Of a stretch of DNA of 64,000 nt, positions 8,456 through 18,969 are shown in pieces. The stretch is from Angustibacter sp. Root456. Lineage in GTDB: Bacteria; Actinomycetota; Actinomycetes; Actinomycetales; Angustibacteraceae. Location of the stretch: positions 8,925 through 72,924 of the forward strand of contig NZ_LMER01000016.1 in assembly GCF_001426435.1 (NCBI RefSeq). Reading direction: 5' to 3'. The notes under the pieces were generated by a model. The model worked only from the letters and a program-made list of their open reading frames with translations, had not been told where the DNA came from and ran no database searches. The translations under genes and the position numbers were made by a program. Each line of letters opens with the position of its first letter. Position 1 is the first letter of the stretch.

Positions 8456-10150
8456 ATGGCGATCGACGAGCGTGAGGTGGACGACGCTCCCGCCGAGCGC
8501 CGGCTCCCGACGGCGGTGTCGGCGGGCCTGGCGCTGGCGGTGCTGCTGGTGCTGACCTACCTCGCCACCGCGGCCTGGGCCGGCACGCGCACGGCCCGCG
8601 GCACGACCGTCGCCGGAGTCGACGTCGGCGGCCTCGACCGCACCACCACCCAGCAGCGGCTGAGCCGCGCGTTCAGCGAACGAGCCGCGCGGCCGCTCAC
8701 CGTGACGGCCGGGCAGGGCTCGGCGCAGGTGGTGCCCGACGACGCCGGCCTCGGTGTCGACGCCCGGGCCACCGCCGCCCGGCTCGTGGGCTTCTCGCTC
8801 AGGCCGACGCGACTGTGGGAGCACCTGACCGGTGCCGGGCCGGCTGAGCCGGTGACCACGCGCGACGACGCGGCGCTCGCGGCGGCGACGCAGGCGCTGG
8901 CTGAGCGCCTCGACCAGGAGGGCGTCGACGGCGCCATCCGGTTCGCGGCTGGGGGCGCCCAGCTCGTGACGGGCGCGGAGGGCCGCCGCCTCGACCGCGC
9001 CGCTGCCGCTGACGTCCTGGCGCGTCACTGGGTCGACGGTGGCCCGGTGCGGCTGCCCGCCCGGCTCGACGAGCCTGCGGTGGCACCGGGTGAGCTGCGG
9101 CGAGCGTTCGAGGATTTCGCGAAGCCGGCGACGTCCGGGCCGCTCAGCGTCGTCGTCGGCGAGCGGTCGGTGCGCGTCCCGGTGGCCGTCTTCGCGCCGA
9201 CGCTGTCGCTCGCAGCGAAGAGCGGCCGGCTCGAGGCCGCCGTCGACGGGGCTGCGCTGCGCAAGGCCTTGCTGGACCTCGACCCTCGGCTGGAGTCGGC
9301 CCCCCGCGACGCCACGATCGACGTCGAGAACGGGCGGGTGGTGACGACCGCCAGCCGGGCCGGCGTCCGGATCGACCCCCAACGGCTCGCGGCCGACGTG
9401 CTGCCCGCGCTCACCGCGCCGAGCCGGTCGGCCACCGTCACGGCGAAGGTGCAGCAGCCCGAGGTCACGAGCGCGGACCTCAAGGCCCTCGGGATCGTCG
9501 AGCAGGTCTCGACGTTCACCACGGCCTTCCCGGTGAACCCGCCGCGGACGGCGAACATCCGGCTCGCGGCGCAGACCCTCGACGGCATCATCGTGAAGCC
9601 GGGCGAGACCTTCAGCCTCAACGCCGCGCTCGGCCAGCGCACCAAGGAGAAGGGCTACCAGCAGGCCCCGGTGATCAACGGCGGGCGGCTCACCCGAGAC
9701 TACGGCGGCGGCATCTCGCAGGTGTCGACGACGCTGTTCAACGCGGTGTTCTTCGCCGGCCTCGACACGGTGACCCACAAGCCGCACTCGTTCTACATCT
9801 CGCGCTACCCCGAGGGTCGCGAGGCCACGATCTCGTGGCCGAACGTCGACCAGAAGTTCCGCAACGACTCCGGCCACGGCATCCTCATCAAGACGCGCGT
9901 GACCGACAGCGCGGTGACGGTGTCGTTCTACGGCACCAAGGTCTGGGACATCGCAGCCACCAAGGGCCCGCGCACGAACGTCAAGCAGCCCAAGACGATC
10001 CGCGACACGGACGGCGAGTGCGTCGCTCAGTCGCCGAGCGTCGGCTTCGACGTCACGGTCACGCGCGTGTTCAAGCGCGACGGTCGCGACGTGCGCACGG
10101 AGCGGTTCTTCACCCGCTACATCCCCGAGGACCACGTCGTCTGCGGCTGA
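8456..10150 (+). CDS. VanW family protein with peptidoglycan-binding repeats
   Basis: A 564-residue envelope protein: short cytoplasmic N-terminus, one membrane helix (about residues 22-42), an extracytoplasmic part with putative PG_binding_4-like domains, and a C-terminal VanW domain (roughly 360-500, containing the VKPGETFSLNAALG and DYGGGISQVSTTLFNA motifs). ATG 8456 was chosen; the frame is open upstream only over the flavin reductase gene. Proteins of this build are thought to act on or bind cell-wall peptides, but no activity is proven. Its 3' end overlaps the convergent GNAT gene by 34 bp. Confidence 0.88.
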   Translation: MAIDEREVDDAPAERRLPTAVSAGLALAVLLVLTYLATAAWAGTRTARGTTVAGVDVGGLDRTTTQQRLSRAFSERAARPLTVTAGQGSAQVVPDDAGLGVDARATAARLVGFSLRPTRLWEHLTGAGPAEPVTTRDDAALAAATQALAERLDQEGVDGAIRFAAGGAQLVTGAEGRRLDRAAAADVLARHWVDGGPVRLPARLDEPAVAPGELRRAFEDFAKPATSGPLSVVVGERSVRVPVAVFAPTLSLAAKSGRLEAAVDGAALRKALLDLDPRLESAPRDATIDVENGRVVTTASRAGVRIDPQRLAADVLPALTAPSRSATVTAKVQQPEVTSADLKALGIVEQVSTFTTAFPVNPPRTANIRLAAQTLDGIIVKPGETFSLNAALGQRTKEKGYQQAPVINGGRLTRDYGGGISQVSTTLFNAVFFAGLDTVTHKPHSFYISRYPEGREATISWPNVDQKFRNDSGHGILIKTRVTDSAVTVSFYGTKVWDIAATKGPRTNVKQPKTIRDTDGECVAQSPSVGFDVTVTRVFKRDGRDVRTERFFTRYIPEDHVVCG

Positions 10151-11202
10151 GGGCGCACGCGGTAGTGGTAGCCGTGGTGCTCGGCGAAGCCGACCGCGCG
10201 GTACAGGCTGCGCGCGGCCGCGTTGTGCTCGGCGACCTGCAGGTAGGCCGAGCGGTCACCTCGGGCCAGCCCCCACTCGGCGATCGCACCGAGCACCAGC
10301 CGAGCGAGCCCACGGCGGCGGTAGGGCTCGACGACCTCCATCGCCGTGATGCCGGTCCAGCCCCGCGACGAGGCGGCGCGGCCGACGGCGACCGTGCCGT
10401 CGTCATCGCGCAGCGACACGAAGGCCTGGGCGGGCGCCGACAGCAGCAGCCGCCGTGCGACCTCGGGCAGCGGCTGGCCGCGGTAGCGGTACACGGCCAG
10501 CCAGGCGTCGTCCGGTGCGTCGTCGACGGTGAGGCGCAGGCCGGGCGGGACGCCGGGCGAACCGGGCTGCAGCACCGCGCGGGCGACGTCGCGCACGGCG
10601 GCGGTGAGCACCAGGGTGGGGGTGTCGAGGGCGTAGCCGCGCTCGCGCAGCACCGCGTCGAGCGTGGTGTCGCGGGCGCGCTGGCCAGCCTCGTCGGCGG
10701 CCAGCACCGGGGCGTCCAGCGGCCAGGGCACGCAGAAGCGCGTGCCCAGACCGCGGTCGGCGTACCAGCGCTCGGCGGCGTCGACCGCGGCGTCGAGCGG
10801 TATCCCGGGATCGCCCAGCGGCAGCACCGAGTTGGCGCGCCCGGTGAACCCCTCGGCCGCCCGTAGCCGCCACCCCTGGCCGCGCACGCCCAGCCACTCG
10901 AGCTCGACCGGACGCCAGCCGTCGGCCGCGACGTCCTCCAGGCCCTCCCAGCCGATCGCGCGGTGGGGCGCGCCGCGGCGCACGGGCGGTGGCGGCACCG
11001 GTTTGCCGGCGACGACCTGGCCCAGCGGCACCGACACCTCACCGTGCCGGGTGAGCACGCGGGCCACGCCGTCGCCGTCGCGGTCCCACGACAGCAGCTC
11101 CCCGAGGACGTCGGCGAAGCGGCCCTGGCCCAGCCCGCGGCGGATCACGACGCGCTGGCCCACCTGGTCGGGCCCGATGCGGGGGCCGAGTCGTGCCGAC
11201 AC
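10117..11202 (-). CDS. GNAT acetyltransferase, Rv0428c-like
   Basis: A 361-residue protein with an N-terminal SH3-like region (about 15-70), a middle part, and a C-terminal GNAT fold with the acetyl-CoA loop RRRGLARLVLGA and the AEHNAAARSLYRAVGF segment. This resembles the actinobacterial Rv0428c group. GTG 11202 is preceded by GGGAGG at good spacing. The gene is convergent with and overlaps the VanW gene. Substrate unknown. Confidence 0.8.
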   Translation of the reverse strand: MSARLGPRIGPDQVGQRVVIRRGLGQGRFADVLGELLSWDRDGDGVARVLTRHGEVSVPLGQVVAGKPVPPPPVRRGAPHRAIGWEGLEDVAADGWRPVELEWLGVRGQGWRLRAAEGFTGRANSVLPLGDPGIPLDAAVDAAERWYADRGLGTRFCVPWPLDAPVLAADEAGQRARDTTLDAVLRERGYALDTPTLVLTAAVRDVARAVLQPGSPGVPPGLRLTVDDAPDDAWLAVYRYRGQPLPEVARRLLLSAPAQAFVSLRDDDGTVAVGRAASSRGWTGITAMEVVEPYRRRGLARLVLGAIAEWGLARGDRSAYLQVAEHNAAARSLYRAVGFAEHHGYHYRVRPQPQTTWSSGM

Positions 11203-11240
11203 GAGTACCCTCCCAGTGCACGTGAGTCGGTGGTGTCCGC

Positions 11241-11246
11241 GATACT
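11241..11246 (+). promoter_or_regulatory. Putative -10 (GATACT) upstream of ferredoxin gene
   Basis: GATACTAGG lies 75 bases before the ferredoxin start. The same nine bases occur before the DUF3117 gene at 22720-22728. No convincing -35 hexamer. Confidence 0.3.
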
Positions 11247-11321
11247 AGGCGCAGACCTGGTCGCGCCACCGCGCCAGCGAACCCAGGCGGCAGAGCGCCG
11301 TCCGCACGAGGAGGACCGCAC

Positions 11322-11651
11322 GTGACGTACGTCATCGCCCAGCCCTGCGTCGACGTCAAGGACAAGGCCTGCATCGAGGAGTGTCCTGTCGACTGCATCT
11401 ACGAGGGCGAGCGGTCGCTGTACATCCACCCCGACGAGTGCGTCGACTGCGGTGCGTGCGAGCCGGTGTGCCCGGTGGAAGCCATCTACTACGAGGACGA
11501 CGTCCCCGAGCAGTGGAAGGACTACTACACCGCCAACGTCGAGTTCTTCGACGACCTCGGCTCGCCCGGCGGTGCGGCCAAGCTGGGCCTGATCCCGAAG
11601 GACCACCCCATCGTGTCGGCGCTGCCCCCGCAGGCGACGCCCGAGGGGTGA
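11322..11651 (+). CDS. fdxA: Seven-iron ferredoxin
   Basis: A 109-residue ferredoxin carrying one 3Fe-4S and one 4Fe-4S cluster. C9, C17 and C50 match the 3Fe ligands; C21, C40, C43 and C46 match the 4Fe ligands; C25 is the extra conserved cysteine. It donates electrons to cytosolic oxidoreductases. GTG 11322 has GAGGAGG upstream. Its stop overlaps the start of dapC, so the two are co-translated; this fdxA-dapC pairing is common in actinobacteria. Confidence 0.95.
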   Translation: MTYVIAQPCVDVKDKACIEECPVDCIYEGERSLYIHPDECVDCGACEPVCPVEAIYYEDDVPEQWKDYYTANVEFFDDLGSPGGAAKLGLIPKDHPIVSALPPQATPEG

Positions 11652-12766
11652 GGCTCCCCGACTTCCCCTGGGACTCCCTGGCGGGCGCAGCGGCGCTGGC
11701 CAGGGAGCACCCTGGCGGCATCGTCGACCTGTCGGTGGGCACGCCCGTCGACCCGACGCCCGACGTCGTCCAGCAGGCGCTGCGCGAGGCCTCCGACGCG
11801 CCGGGCTACCCGCAGACGTGGGGGACGCCCGACCTGCGTGAGGCCGTCGCCGCCTGGTACGCCCGGCGACGCGGCGTGCCCGACCTCGACCCAGACGGCG
11901 TCCTGCCGACCATCGGCTCCAAGGAGCTCGTCGCCTGGCTGCCGACGCTGCTCGAGCTGGGCGCCGGCGACGTCGTCGCGCACCCGCGGGTCGCCTACCC
12001 CACCTACGACGTGGGTGCGCGCATCGCCGGTGCGACACCGCTGCCGGCTGACGGCACGGCCCAGCTCGGGCCGGCACGCGTGTCGCTGCTGTGGCTCAAC
12101 ACACCGTCCAACCCCACGGGTCGGGTGCTCGGCACGCCGCACCTGGCCAAGGTCGTGGCGTGGGCCCGCGCGCGCGGCGTCGTCGTGGCGAGCGACGAGT
12201 GCTACGCCGAGCTCGGCTGGGAGGGCGAGTGGGCCGACCAGCCGGTGCCGAGCATCCTCGACCCCGAGGTCTGCGGCGGCTCGCACGAAGGTCTGCTCAG
12301 CGTCTACTCGCTGTCGAAGCAGTCGAACCTCGCGGGCTACCGCGCGGCGTTCGTCGCCGGCGACCCCGCCTTGGTGCAGCGTCTGCTGGCGGTGCGCAAG
12401 CACGCCGGGATGATCGTGCCGTGGCCGGTGCAGCGGGCCATGAAGGCCGCGCTCGACGACGACGCGCACGTGGCCGAGCAGAAGGAGCGCTACCGGCGGC
12501 GGCGCGACGTCCTGGCGCCCGCGCTGCGCGAGGCCGGCTTCGTCATCGACCACTCCGAGGCCGGTCTGTACCTCTGGGCCACCGCGGACGAGCCGGCGCT
12601 GACCAGCGTCGACCGGCTGGCCCGGGCGGGCATCCTGGTGGCTCCTGGCACGTTCTACGGCCCGGGTGGCGCACGTCACGTCCGGGTGGCGCTCACGGCA
12701 TCCGACGAGCGGATCGCCGCTGCGGCACAACGACTTTCCGGTGGCGACGCCTCGACGTCGAGATAG
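11648..12766 (+). CDS. dapC: Succinyldiaminopimelate transaminase
   Basis: A 372-residue fold-type I PLP aminotransferase predicted to make N-succinyl-LL-2-amino-6-ketopimelate's amino product in lysine and peptidoglycan precursor synthesis. The PLP lysine is K224 in VYSLSKQSNLAGYR, and the NTPSNPTG and SDECYAELGW blocks are present. GTG 11648 overlaps the ferredoxin stop (GTGA). The assignment rests on the family text plus the nearby dapD and dapE; an alternative is another class I aminotransferase of the DapC/DapL type. Confidence 0.9.
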   Translation: MRLPDFPWDSLAGAAALAREHPGGIVDLSVGTPVDPTPDVVQQALREASDAPGYPQTWGTPDLREAVAAWYARRRGVPDLDPDGVLPTIGSKELVAWLPTLLELGAGDVVAHPRVAYPTYDVGARIAGATPLPADGTAQLGPARVSLLWLNTPSNPTGRVLGTPHLAKVVAWARARGVVVASDECYAELGWEGEWADQPVPSILDPEVCGGSHEGLLSVYSLSKQSNLAGYRAAFVAGDPALVQRLLAVRKHAGMIVPWPVQRAMKAALDDDAHVAEQKERYRRRRDVLAPALREAGFVIDHSEAGLYLWATADEPALTSVDRLARAGILVAPGTFYGPGGARHVRVALTASDERIAAAAQRLSGGDASTSR

Positions 12767-12884
12767 CGCTGCGAGCCGCCGTCGGGGGTGGTCGCCGCAC
12801 CCTGGATTGGTGGACCCCCGCTACCCCCCGGTAGCGTCCAGGAGGAATTGTGCGGTGCGGCAGGGACGAAGGAGCGAACACGAC

Positions 12885-14171
<1,287 letters not shown>

Positions 14172-14178
14172 GGCCGCC

Positions 14179-15093
14179 ATGACCGCACCCTCCGGAGCCC
14201 AGCACGAGATCGTCCACGGTGACCTGCGCGCGGTGGTGGTCGAGGTCGGTGGAGGCCTGCGAGGCTTCTGGGACGGCGACCGCGAGGTGCTGCAGTTCTA
14301 CCCGCTCGACGCGATGTGCGACGGCGCCCACGGCCAGCCGCTCGTGCCCTGGCCGAACCGGCTGGCGGACGGCGAGTACGCGTTCGACGGCTCGACGTAC
14401 CAGTGCGCGCTCACCGAGCCCGACAAGCACAACGCGATCCACGGCTTCGGGCTCTGGCGCAGCTGGCACGCGGTGCAGCGCGAGGCCTCGGCCGTGACGA
14501 TGGAGCTGCGCATCAAGCCGATGCAGGGCTATCCGTTCGACCTCGCCGTACGCGTCGAGTACCGCCTCGGTGACGGCGGCCTGCAGGTGACGACGACCGC
14601 CCAGAACCTCGGCTCGGCCCGCTGCCCGGTCGGCATCGGCCAGCACCCCTACCTCTCGCCCGGCTCCGACGTGCGGGTCGACGAGTGCGAGCTGCGCGTC
14701 GACGGTGTCACGCGCGTGCTGACCGACGACGAGCGCCAGCTGCCTACCGGCACCGAGCCGGTCGAGGGCACCGACTACGACTTCCGGTCTCCTCGGCGCC
14801 TCGGTGGCCTCGAGGTCGACTACGCCTTCGAGGACCTCACGCGCGACGCCGACGGCCGGGCGTGGGCGCAGCTCACCGGGCCCGACGGGCGCACGGCCGG
14901 GTTGTGGGTCGACGAGGCGTACTCGCTGCTCGAGATCTTCACCGGTGACACGCTCTCGCCGCAGCGTCGTCGCACCGGCGTCGGCGTCGAGCCCATGACA
15001 TGCCCGCCCAACGCCTTCGCCACCGGCGACCGCGTCATCGCCCTCGAGCCGGGCGCCTCGACGTCCGCCACCTGGGGCGCCACCCTCCTCTGA
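14179..15093 (+). CDS. Aldose 1-epimerase family protein
   Basis: A 304-residue galactose-mutarotase-type beta-sandwich protein. Family landmarks include PWPNRLADGEYAFDG, the first histidine region KHNAIHGFG, GQHPYLSPG and the glutamate region LLEIFTGD. It probably interconverts sugar anomers or acts on a hexose-6-phosphate; the exact sugar is unknown. It follows citrate synthase by 7 bp and may share its transcript. Confidence 0.9.
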   Translation: MTAPSGAQHEIVHGDLRAVVVEVGGGLRGFWDGDREVLQFYPLDAMCDGAHGQPLVPWPNRLADGEYAFDGSTYQCALTEPDKHNAIHGFGLWRSWHAVQREASAVTMELRIKPMQGYPFDLAVRVEYRLGDGGLQVTTTAQNLGSARCPVGIGQHPYLSPGSDVRVDECELRVDGVTRVLTDDERQLPTGTEPVEGTDYDFRSPRRLGGLEVDYAFEDLTRDADGRAWAQLTGPDGRTAGLWVDEAYSLLEIFTGDTLSPQRRRTGVGVEPMTCPPNAFATGDRVIALEPGASTSATWGATLL

Positions 15094-15112
15094 TGCGCCC
15101 CCGGCGCCCTGC

Positions 15113-15176
15113 GGCAAAATCCCAAGAACTTGTACGCCTGAACCCCTTCAGACGTACAAGTTCCCAAGAATTTGCC
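15113..15176. repeat. AT-rich palindromic element between convergent genes, possible bidirectional terminator
   Basis: Inner arms 15126-15142 and 15147-15163 pair over 17 bp with one mismatch around a CCCC loop. Outer hexamers GGCAAA and TTTGCC pair as well. Between them TCCCAAGAA occurs on both sides as a direct, not inverted, repeat. The segment is much richer in A and T than the surroundings. Confidence 0.7.
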
Positions 15177-15191
15177 AGCTGGGGGGAGAGG

Positions 15192-16073
15192 TCAGGGGCG
15201 GGGGAGGTCGGCGTCGGTGAACAGGACGACGACGCCTCGGCCGCCCTCCGGTGACGCGCGCCAGCCGTCGTCGGGCCTGCGGTGGTCCCAGACGCGCCCG
15301 TCGACGTAGACCCGCGTGACGCCGAAGCGCTCGGCCGACCCCACCGACCACTGGGCCAGCGACCACGCCAGCGTCGGGTCGGTGACCGCGAGCCGCACGC
15401 CGGTCACGCCGGCGATCCGGCTGACGCGCACCGGGGCCTGCTCGTGCGGCAGGGCCTGCTCGTAGCGCTTCAGTCCGGTCGCGCCGCCGGGACGAAAGCC
15501 GTCACCGAGGCGGCAGGTCAGCGCGGCGGTCGAGTGGCCGGTGAGCGCGGACGCGAGCACCCGCCCCTCCGGCTCGTGGTCGGCGTAGGCCTCGGGGTAG
15601 GCGCTGCGCTGCACCTTCTGGGCCACCTTCGTGATCTCCATCGACTGGTAGCCGTGCACCTTCACGAGGGCGTCGTAGAAGGCGTTGGTGGCGTGGACGG
15701 GATCGCGCACCTGGGCCGGCGTGCCCCAGCCCTGGGAGGGGCGCTGCTGGAACAGGCCGAGGGAGTCGCGGTCGCCGTAGTCGACGTTGATGAACTTCGA
15801 CTCCTGGCGCGCCGTGGCCAGCGCGATGGTCGCCGCCCGGGCCGGCAGGTGCCGTTTGACGGCGATGCCCGCGATCGTGGCCGCGTTGGCCATCTGCTCG
15901 GGCGAGACCTGGAACGTCGACCCCGCCGCGGTGGCCTGGCACGCGGCCGGCTGGAACGGGCGGGTCGCGGACTTCCAGCCGAGCACCACGACCAGCGCGA
16001 CACCCACGGTGGCCAGGGCGAGCACCGAGTTCAGCACCAGCCGGCCGCGGTGCGACAACCTCACGAGCGGCAC
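15192..16073 (-). CDS. Membrane-anchored lysozyme-like protein
   Basis: A 293-residue protein with one N-terminal helix (about 11-33) and an extracytoplasmic part. Residues 60-135 resemble the transglycosylase/lysozyme-like fold seen in many actinobacterial secreted proteins: AATIAGIAVKRHLPARAATIALATA, the likely catalytic Glu in ARQESKF, then GLFQQRPSQGWG. It could cleave or sense peptidoglycan. GTG 16073 directly abuts the dapD stop, so it is probably the second gene of a dapD operon. Activity is inferred from fold resemblance only. Confidence 0.75.
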   Translation of the reverse strand: MPLVRLSHRGRLVLNSVLALATVGVALVVVLGWKSATRPFQPAACQATAAGSTFQVSPEQMANAATIAGIAVKRHLPARAATIALATARQESKFINVDYGDRDSLGLFQQRPSQGWGTPAQVRDPVHATNAFYDALVKVHGYQSMEITKVAQKVQRSAYPEAYADHEPEGRVLASALTGHSTAALTCRLGDGFRPGGATGLKRYEQALPHEQAPVRVSRIAGVTGVRLAVTDPTLAWSLAQWSVGSAERFGVTRVYVDGRVWDHRRPDDGWRASPEGGRGVVVLFTDADLPRP

Positions 16074-17027
16074 CTAGTTGGCGTGCAGCACGGCGTTGAG
16101 CTCGACCGTGGTGCCCGGGCGGGCCACCATCTCGACCCGACCCGTGGTGGAGTTGCGCCGCAGCAGCATGTTCGAGGTGCCCGACAGCTCGCGTGCCTTG
16201 ACGACCGTGCCGGCGTGCTCGCCGTCGACGACGGTGACCTTCGTGCCCGCGGTGACGTACAGGCCCGCCTCGACCACGCAGTCGTCACCGAGGCTGATGC
16301 CGATGCCGGAGTTGGCGCCCAGCAGGCAGCGCTCGCCCACCGACACGACGTCCTTGCCACCACCCGAGAGCGTGCCGATGATCGACGCGCCACCCCCGAC
16401 GTCCGTGCCGTCGCCGACGACGACGCCGGCCACGATGCGCCCCTCGACCATCGAGGTGCCGAGCGTGCCGGCGTTGAAGTTCACGAAGCCCTCGTGCATC
16501 ACCGTCGTGCCGCTGGCCAGGTGGGCGCCGAGGCGCACGCGGTCGGCGTCGGCGATGCGCACCCCGGAGGGGACGACGTAGTCGACCATGCGCGGGAACT
16601 TGTCGATGCCGTACACGGTGACGCGACCGTGAGTGGCCATGAGGCGCATCCGCGTCGCCTCGAAGCCCTCGACGGCGCAGGGCCCGGCCGACGTCCACAC
16701 GACGTTGGTGAGCACCCCGAACAGGCCGTCGAGGTTGAGGCCGTGAGGCTGCACCAGCCGGTGCGAGAGCAGGTGCAGACGCAGGTAGGCGTCAGCGGGG
16801 TCGGCCGGTGCGGCGTCGAGGTCGATCTCGGTGCGCACGACGTGCAGCCGCACGCCGCGGGCAGGGTCCTGGCCCTCGAGCGCGGCCAGCTCGGCCGGCA
16901 CGTCGTGCGGCGAGGCGGGCTGTGGCGCCGCGCCCAGCGCCGGCGTGGGGTACCAGACGTCGAGGACGGTGCCGTCGTCGGTGGAGGTGGCCAGTCCGTG
17001 GGCCCAGGCGGCTCGCGTGTCGGTCAT
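16074..17027 (-). CDS. dapD: Tetrahydrodipicolinate N-succinyltransferase
   Basis: A 317-residue enzyme that succinylates tetrahydrodipicolinate in the lysine/DAP pathway. The C-terminal half shows the left-handed beta-helix hexapeptide pattern ([41 protein letters not shown]), and [21 protein letters not shown] is characteristic of the actinobacterial DapD group. It is divergent from dapE with 57 bp between the starts, and its ATG follows a TACCCT hexamer by seven bases. Confidence 0.95.
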   Translation of the reverse strand: MTDTRAAWAHGLATSTDDGTVLDVWYPTPALGAAPQPASPHDVPAELAALEGQDPARGVRLHVVRTEIDLDAAPADPADAYLRLHLLSHRLVQPHGLNLDGLFGVLTNVVWTSAGPCAVEGFEATRMRLMATHGRVTVYGIDKFPRMVDYVVPSGVRIADADRVRLGAHLASGTTVMHEGFVNFNAGTLGTSMVEGRIVAGVVVGDGTDVGGGASIIGTLSGGGKDVVSVGERCLLGANSGIGISLGDDCVVEAGLYVTAGTKVTVVDGEHAGTVVKARELSGTSNMLLRRNSTTGRVEMVARPGTTVELNAVLHAN

Positions 17028-17034
17028 GGGCTCC

Positions 17035-17040
17035 AGGGTA
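17035..17040 (-). promoter_or_regulatory. Putative -10 (TACCCT) of leaderless dapD
   Basis: The hexamer on the minus strand ends seven bases before the dapD ATG. Confidence 0.5.
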
Positions 17041-17070
17041 GTTGGGTGGGCTGGGTGGTCCGGTCGTGGC

Positions 17071-17076
17071 TAGGGT
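17071..17076 (+). promoter_or_regulatory. Putative -10 (TAGGGT) of leaderless dapE
   Basis: Eight bases separate this hexamer from ATG 17085; with the dapD hexamer it makes a compact divergent promoter. Confidence 0.5.
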
Positions 17077-17084
17077 CGGTGCCC

Positions 17085-18164
17085 ATGAGCGCGCCCCTCA
17101 TCGACCTGTCCGCCGACTCCCTCGACGTCGTCGAGCTGACCCGCGCGCTGTGCGACATCGAGTCGGTCAGCGGACACGAGGGGCCGATCGCCGATGCCGT
17201 CGAGGCGGCCCTGCGCGGGCTCGGCCACCTCGAGGTGCTGCGCGACGGTGACGCCGTCATCGCGCGGACCCAGCTCGGCCGGGCCGAACGCGTCCTGCTC
17301 GCCGGTCACCTCGACACCGTGCCGCTCGCGTCGACGCCGAACCTGCCGGTGCGCGTCGAGGGTGAGCGCCTCATCGGGCGCGGCACCGTCGACATGAAGG
17401 GCGGCGTCGCCGTCCAGCTCGCGCTCGCGGCCACCGTGCGCGAGCCCAACCGCGACGTCACGTTCGTGTTCTACGACGGCGAGGAGGTCGAGTCGGCGCG
17501 CAACGGCCTCGGCCGCATCGCGCGGACGTCACCCGAGCTGCTGGCCGCCGACTTCGCGGTGCTGCTCGAGCCGACGTCGGCAGGGATCGAGGGTGGCTGC
17601 AACGGCACCATCCGGGTCGAGGTGACGGCCACCGGCAAGGCCGCCCACTCGGCGCGGGCCTGGATGGGGCACAACGCGATCCACGAGGCGGCCGTGCTGC
17701 TGGGGCGGCTCACGGCCTACGAGCCGCAGGAGGTCGAGGTCGACGGTCTGGTCTACCGCGAGAGCCTGGGCGCGGTGCGCATCGAGGGCGGCGTGGCGGG
17801 CAACGTGATCCCCGACCGCTGCGTCGTCACGGTGAACTACCGCTTCGCGCCGAGCAAGGACGTCGCGGTCGCCGAGAAGCACCTGCGTGAGCTGTTCACC
17901 GGCTACGAGGTCGTCGTCACGGACGCGGCCGGCGGGGCGCGGCCCGGACTCGACCGCCCGATGGCGCGCGCGTTCGTGGAGGCCATCGGTGCCGAGCCGC
18001 TGCCGAAGTACGGCTGGACCGACGTCGCGCGCTTCAGCGAGCTCGACGTGCCCGCCGTGAACTACGGCCCCGGCGACCCCCTGAAGGCGCACGCCGATGA
18101 CGAGTTCGTGAACGGCGAGGAGGTGCGCCGGTGCCTGCAGGCGCTCACCGCCTGGCTGGCATAG
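17085..18164 (+). CDS. dapE: Succinyl-diaminopimelate desuccinylase
   Basis: A 359-residue M20 metallopeptidase-family enzyme that hydrolyses N-succinyl-LL-DAP to LL-DAP. Metal and catalytic motifs are GHLDTVP, the bridging Asp in GTVDMKGG, and the Glu pair in FYDGEEVES; the lid domain and a late metal-binding histidine (DPLKAHADDEF) follow. ATG 17085 was chosen over the long upstream frame, which only mirrors dapD. With dapC and dapD it completes the three succinylase-branch steps in this window. Confidence 0.94.
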   Translation: MSAPLIDLSADSLDVVELTRALCDIESVSGHEGPIADAVEAALRGLGHLEVLRDGDAVIARTQLGRAERVLLAGHLDTVPLASTPNLPVRVEGERLIGRGTVDMKGGVAVQLALAATVREPNRDVTFVFYDGEEVESARNGLGRIARTSPELLAADFAVLLEPTSAGIEGGCNGTIRVEVTATGKAAHSARAWMGHNAIHEAAVLLGRLTAYEPQEVEVDGLVYRESLGAVRIEGGVAGNVIPDRCVVTVNYRFAPSKDVAVAEKHLRELFTGYEVVVTDAAGGARPGLDRPMARAFVEAIGAEPLPKYGWTDVARFSELDVPAVNYGPGDPLKAHADDEFVNGEEVRRCLQALTAWLA

Positions 18165-18167
18165 CGT
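18162..18167 (+). promoter_or_regulatory. Putative -10 (TAGCGT) of leaderless LOG gene
   Basis: It overlaps the dapE stop codon and ends seven bases before ATG 18175. Confidence 0.45.
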
Positions 18168-18174
18168 TCGGGGC

Positions 18175-18960
18175 ATGACGAGCGAGCAGCGGTCGTACCG
18201 CCAGGGCCCGGTGACCCTGCGCGGGCACCTCGTACCCGGAAGCACCACCGACCAGCACCTGCTCGACACGCGCGGCTCGACCAGCTGGGTGCACGAGGAC
18301 CCGTGGCGGGTCATGCGCATCCAGAGCGAGTTCGTCGAGGGCTTCGGCGCTCTCGCCGAGCTCGGTCGGGCGGTGAGCGTGTTCGGGTCGGCGCGCGTGG
18401 TGCCCGGCACTCCGACGTACGAGCTGGGCGTCGAGGTGGGGCGGCGCCTGGCCGAGGCCGGCTACGCCGTGATCACGGGCGGAGGCCCGGGCACGATGGA
18501 GGCGGCCAACCGCGGCGCGGCCGAAGCCGGCGGCGTGTCGGTGGGCCTCGGCATCGAGCTGCCCTTCGAGCAGGGCCTGAACGAGTTCGTCGACCTCGGC
18601 ATCAACTTCCGGTACTTCTTCGCGCGCAAGACGATGTTCGTGAAGTACGCCGAGGGGTTCGTGGTGCTGCCGGGCGGCTTCGGCACGTGCGACGAGCTGT
18701 TCGAGGCGCTCACGCTCGTGCAGACCCGCAAGGTCACGAGCTTCCCGATCGTGCTGCTCGGCACGAGCTACTGGGGCGGGCTCATCGACTGGATGCGCCA
18801 GGCGGCTCTCGACCACGGCACGGTGAACGAGCGCGACATCGACCTGCTCACCGTGACCGACGACGTCGAGTACGCCGTGCAGGTGATCGTCGAGGCCAAC
18901 GACGGCTTGGGGGAGACGAGCGGCGTCGAACCGGTGGACACCGCCGGCAGCGCGGGGTGA
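18175..18960 (+). CDS. LOG family protein (TIGR00730)
   Basis: A 261-residue Rossmann-like protein with the two family signatures GGGPGTM and PGGFGTCDE. Members hydrolyse nucleoside 5'-monophosphates to base and ribose 5-phosphate (cytokinin-activating type); in bacteria the physiological role is mostly unclear. The position after dapE matches the mycobacterial order around Rv1205. Confidence 0.9.
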   Translation: MTSEQRSYRQGPVTLRGHLVPGSTTDQHLLDTRGSTSWVHEDPWRVMRIQSEFVEGFGALAELGRAVSVFGSARVVPGTPTYELGVEVGRRLAEAGYAVITGGGPGTMEAANRGAAEAGGVSVGLGIELPFEQGLNEFVDLGINFRYFFARKTMFVKYAEGFVVLPGGFGTCDELFEALTLVQTRKVTSFPIVLLGTSYWGGLIDWMRQAALDHGTVNERDIDLLTVTDDVEYAVQVIVEANDGLGETSGVEPVDTAGSAG

Positions 18961-18969
18961 CCATGAGCC

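Noticed and set aside
15282-17084. In-frame 600-codon extension upstream of dapE
   Set aside because: It lies antisense to dapD and the lysozyme-like gene; DapE family length fits ATG 17085.
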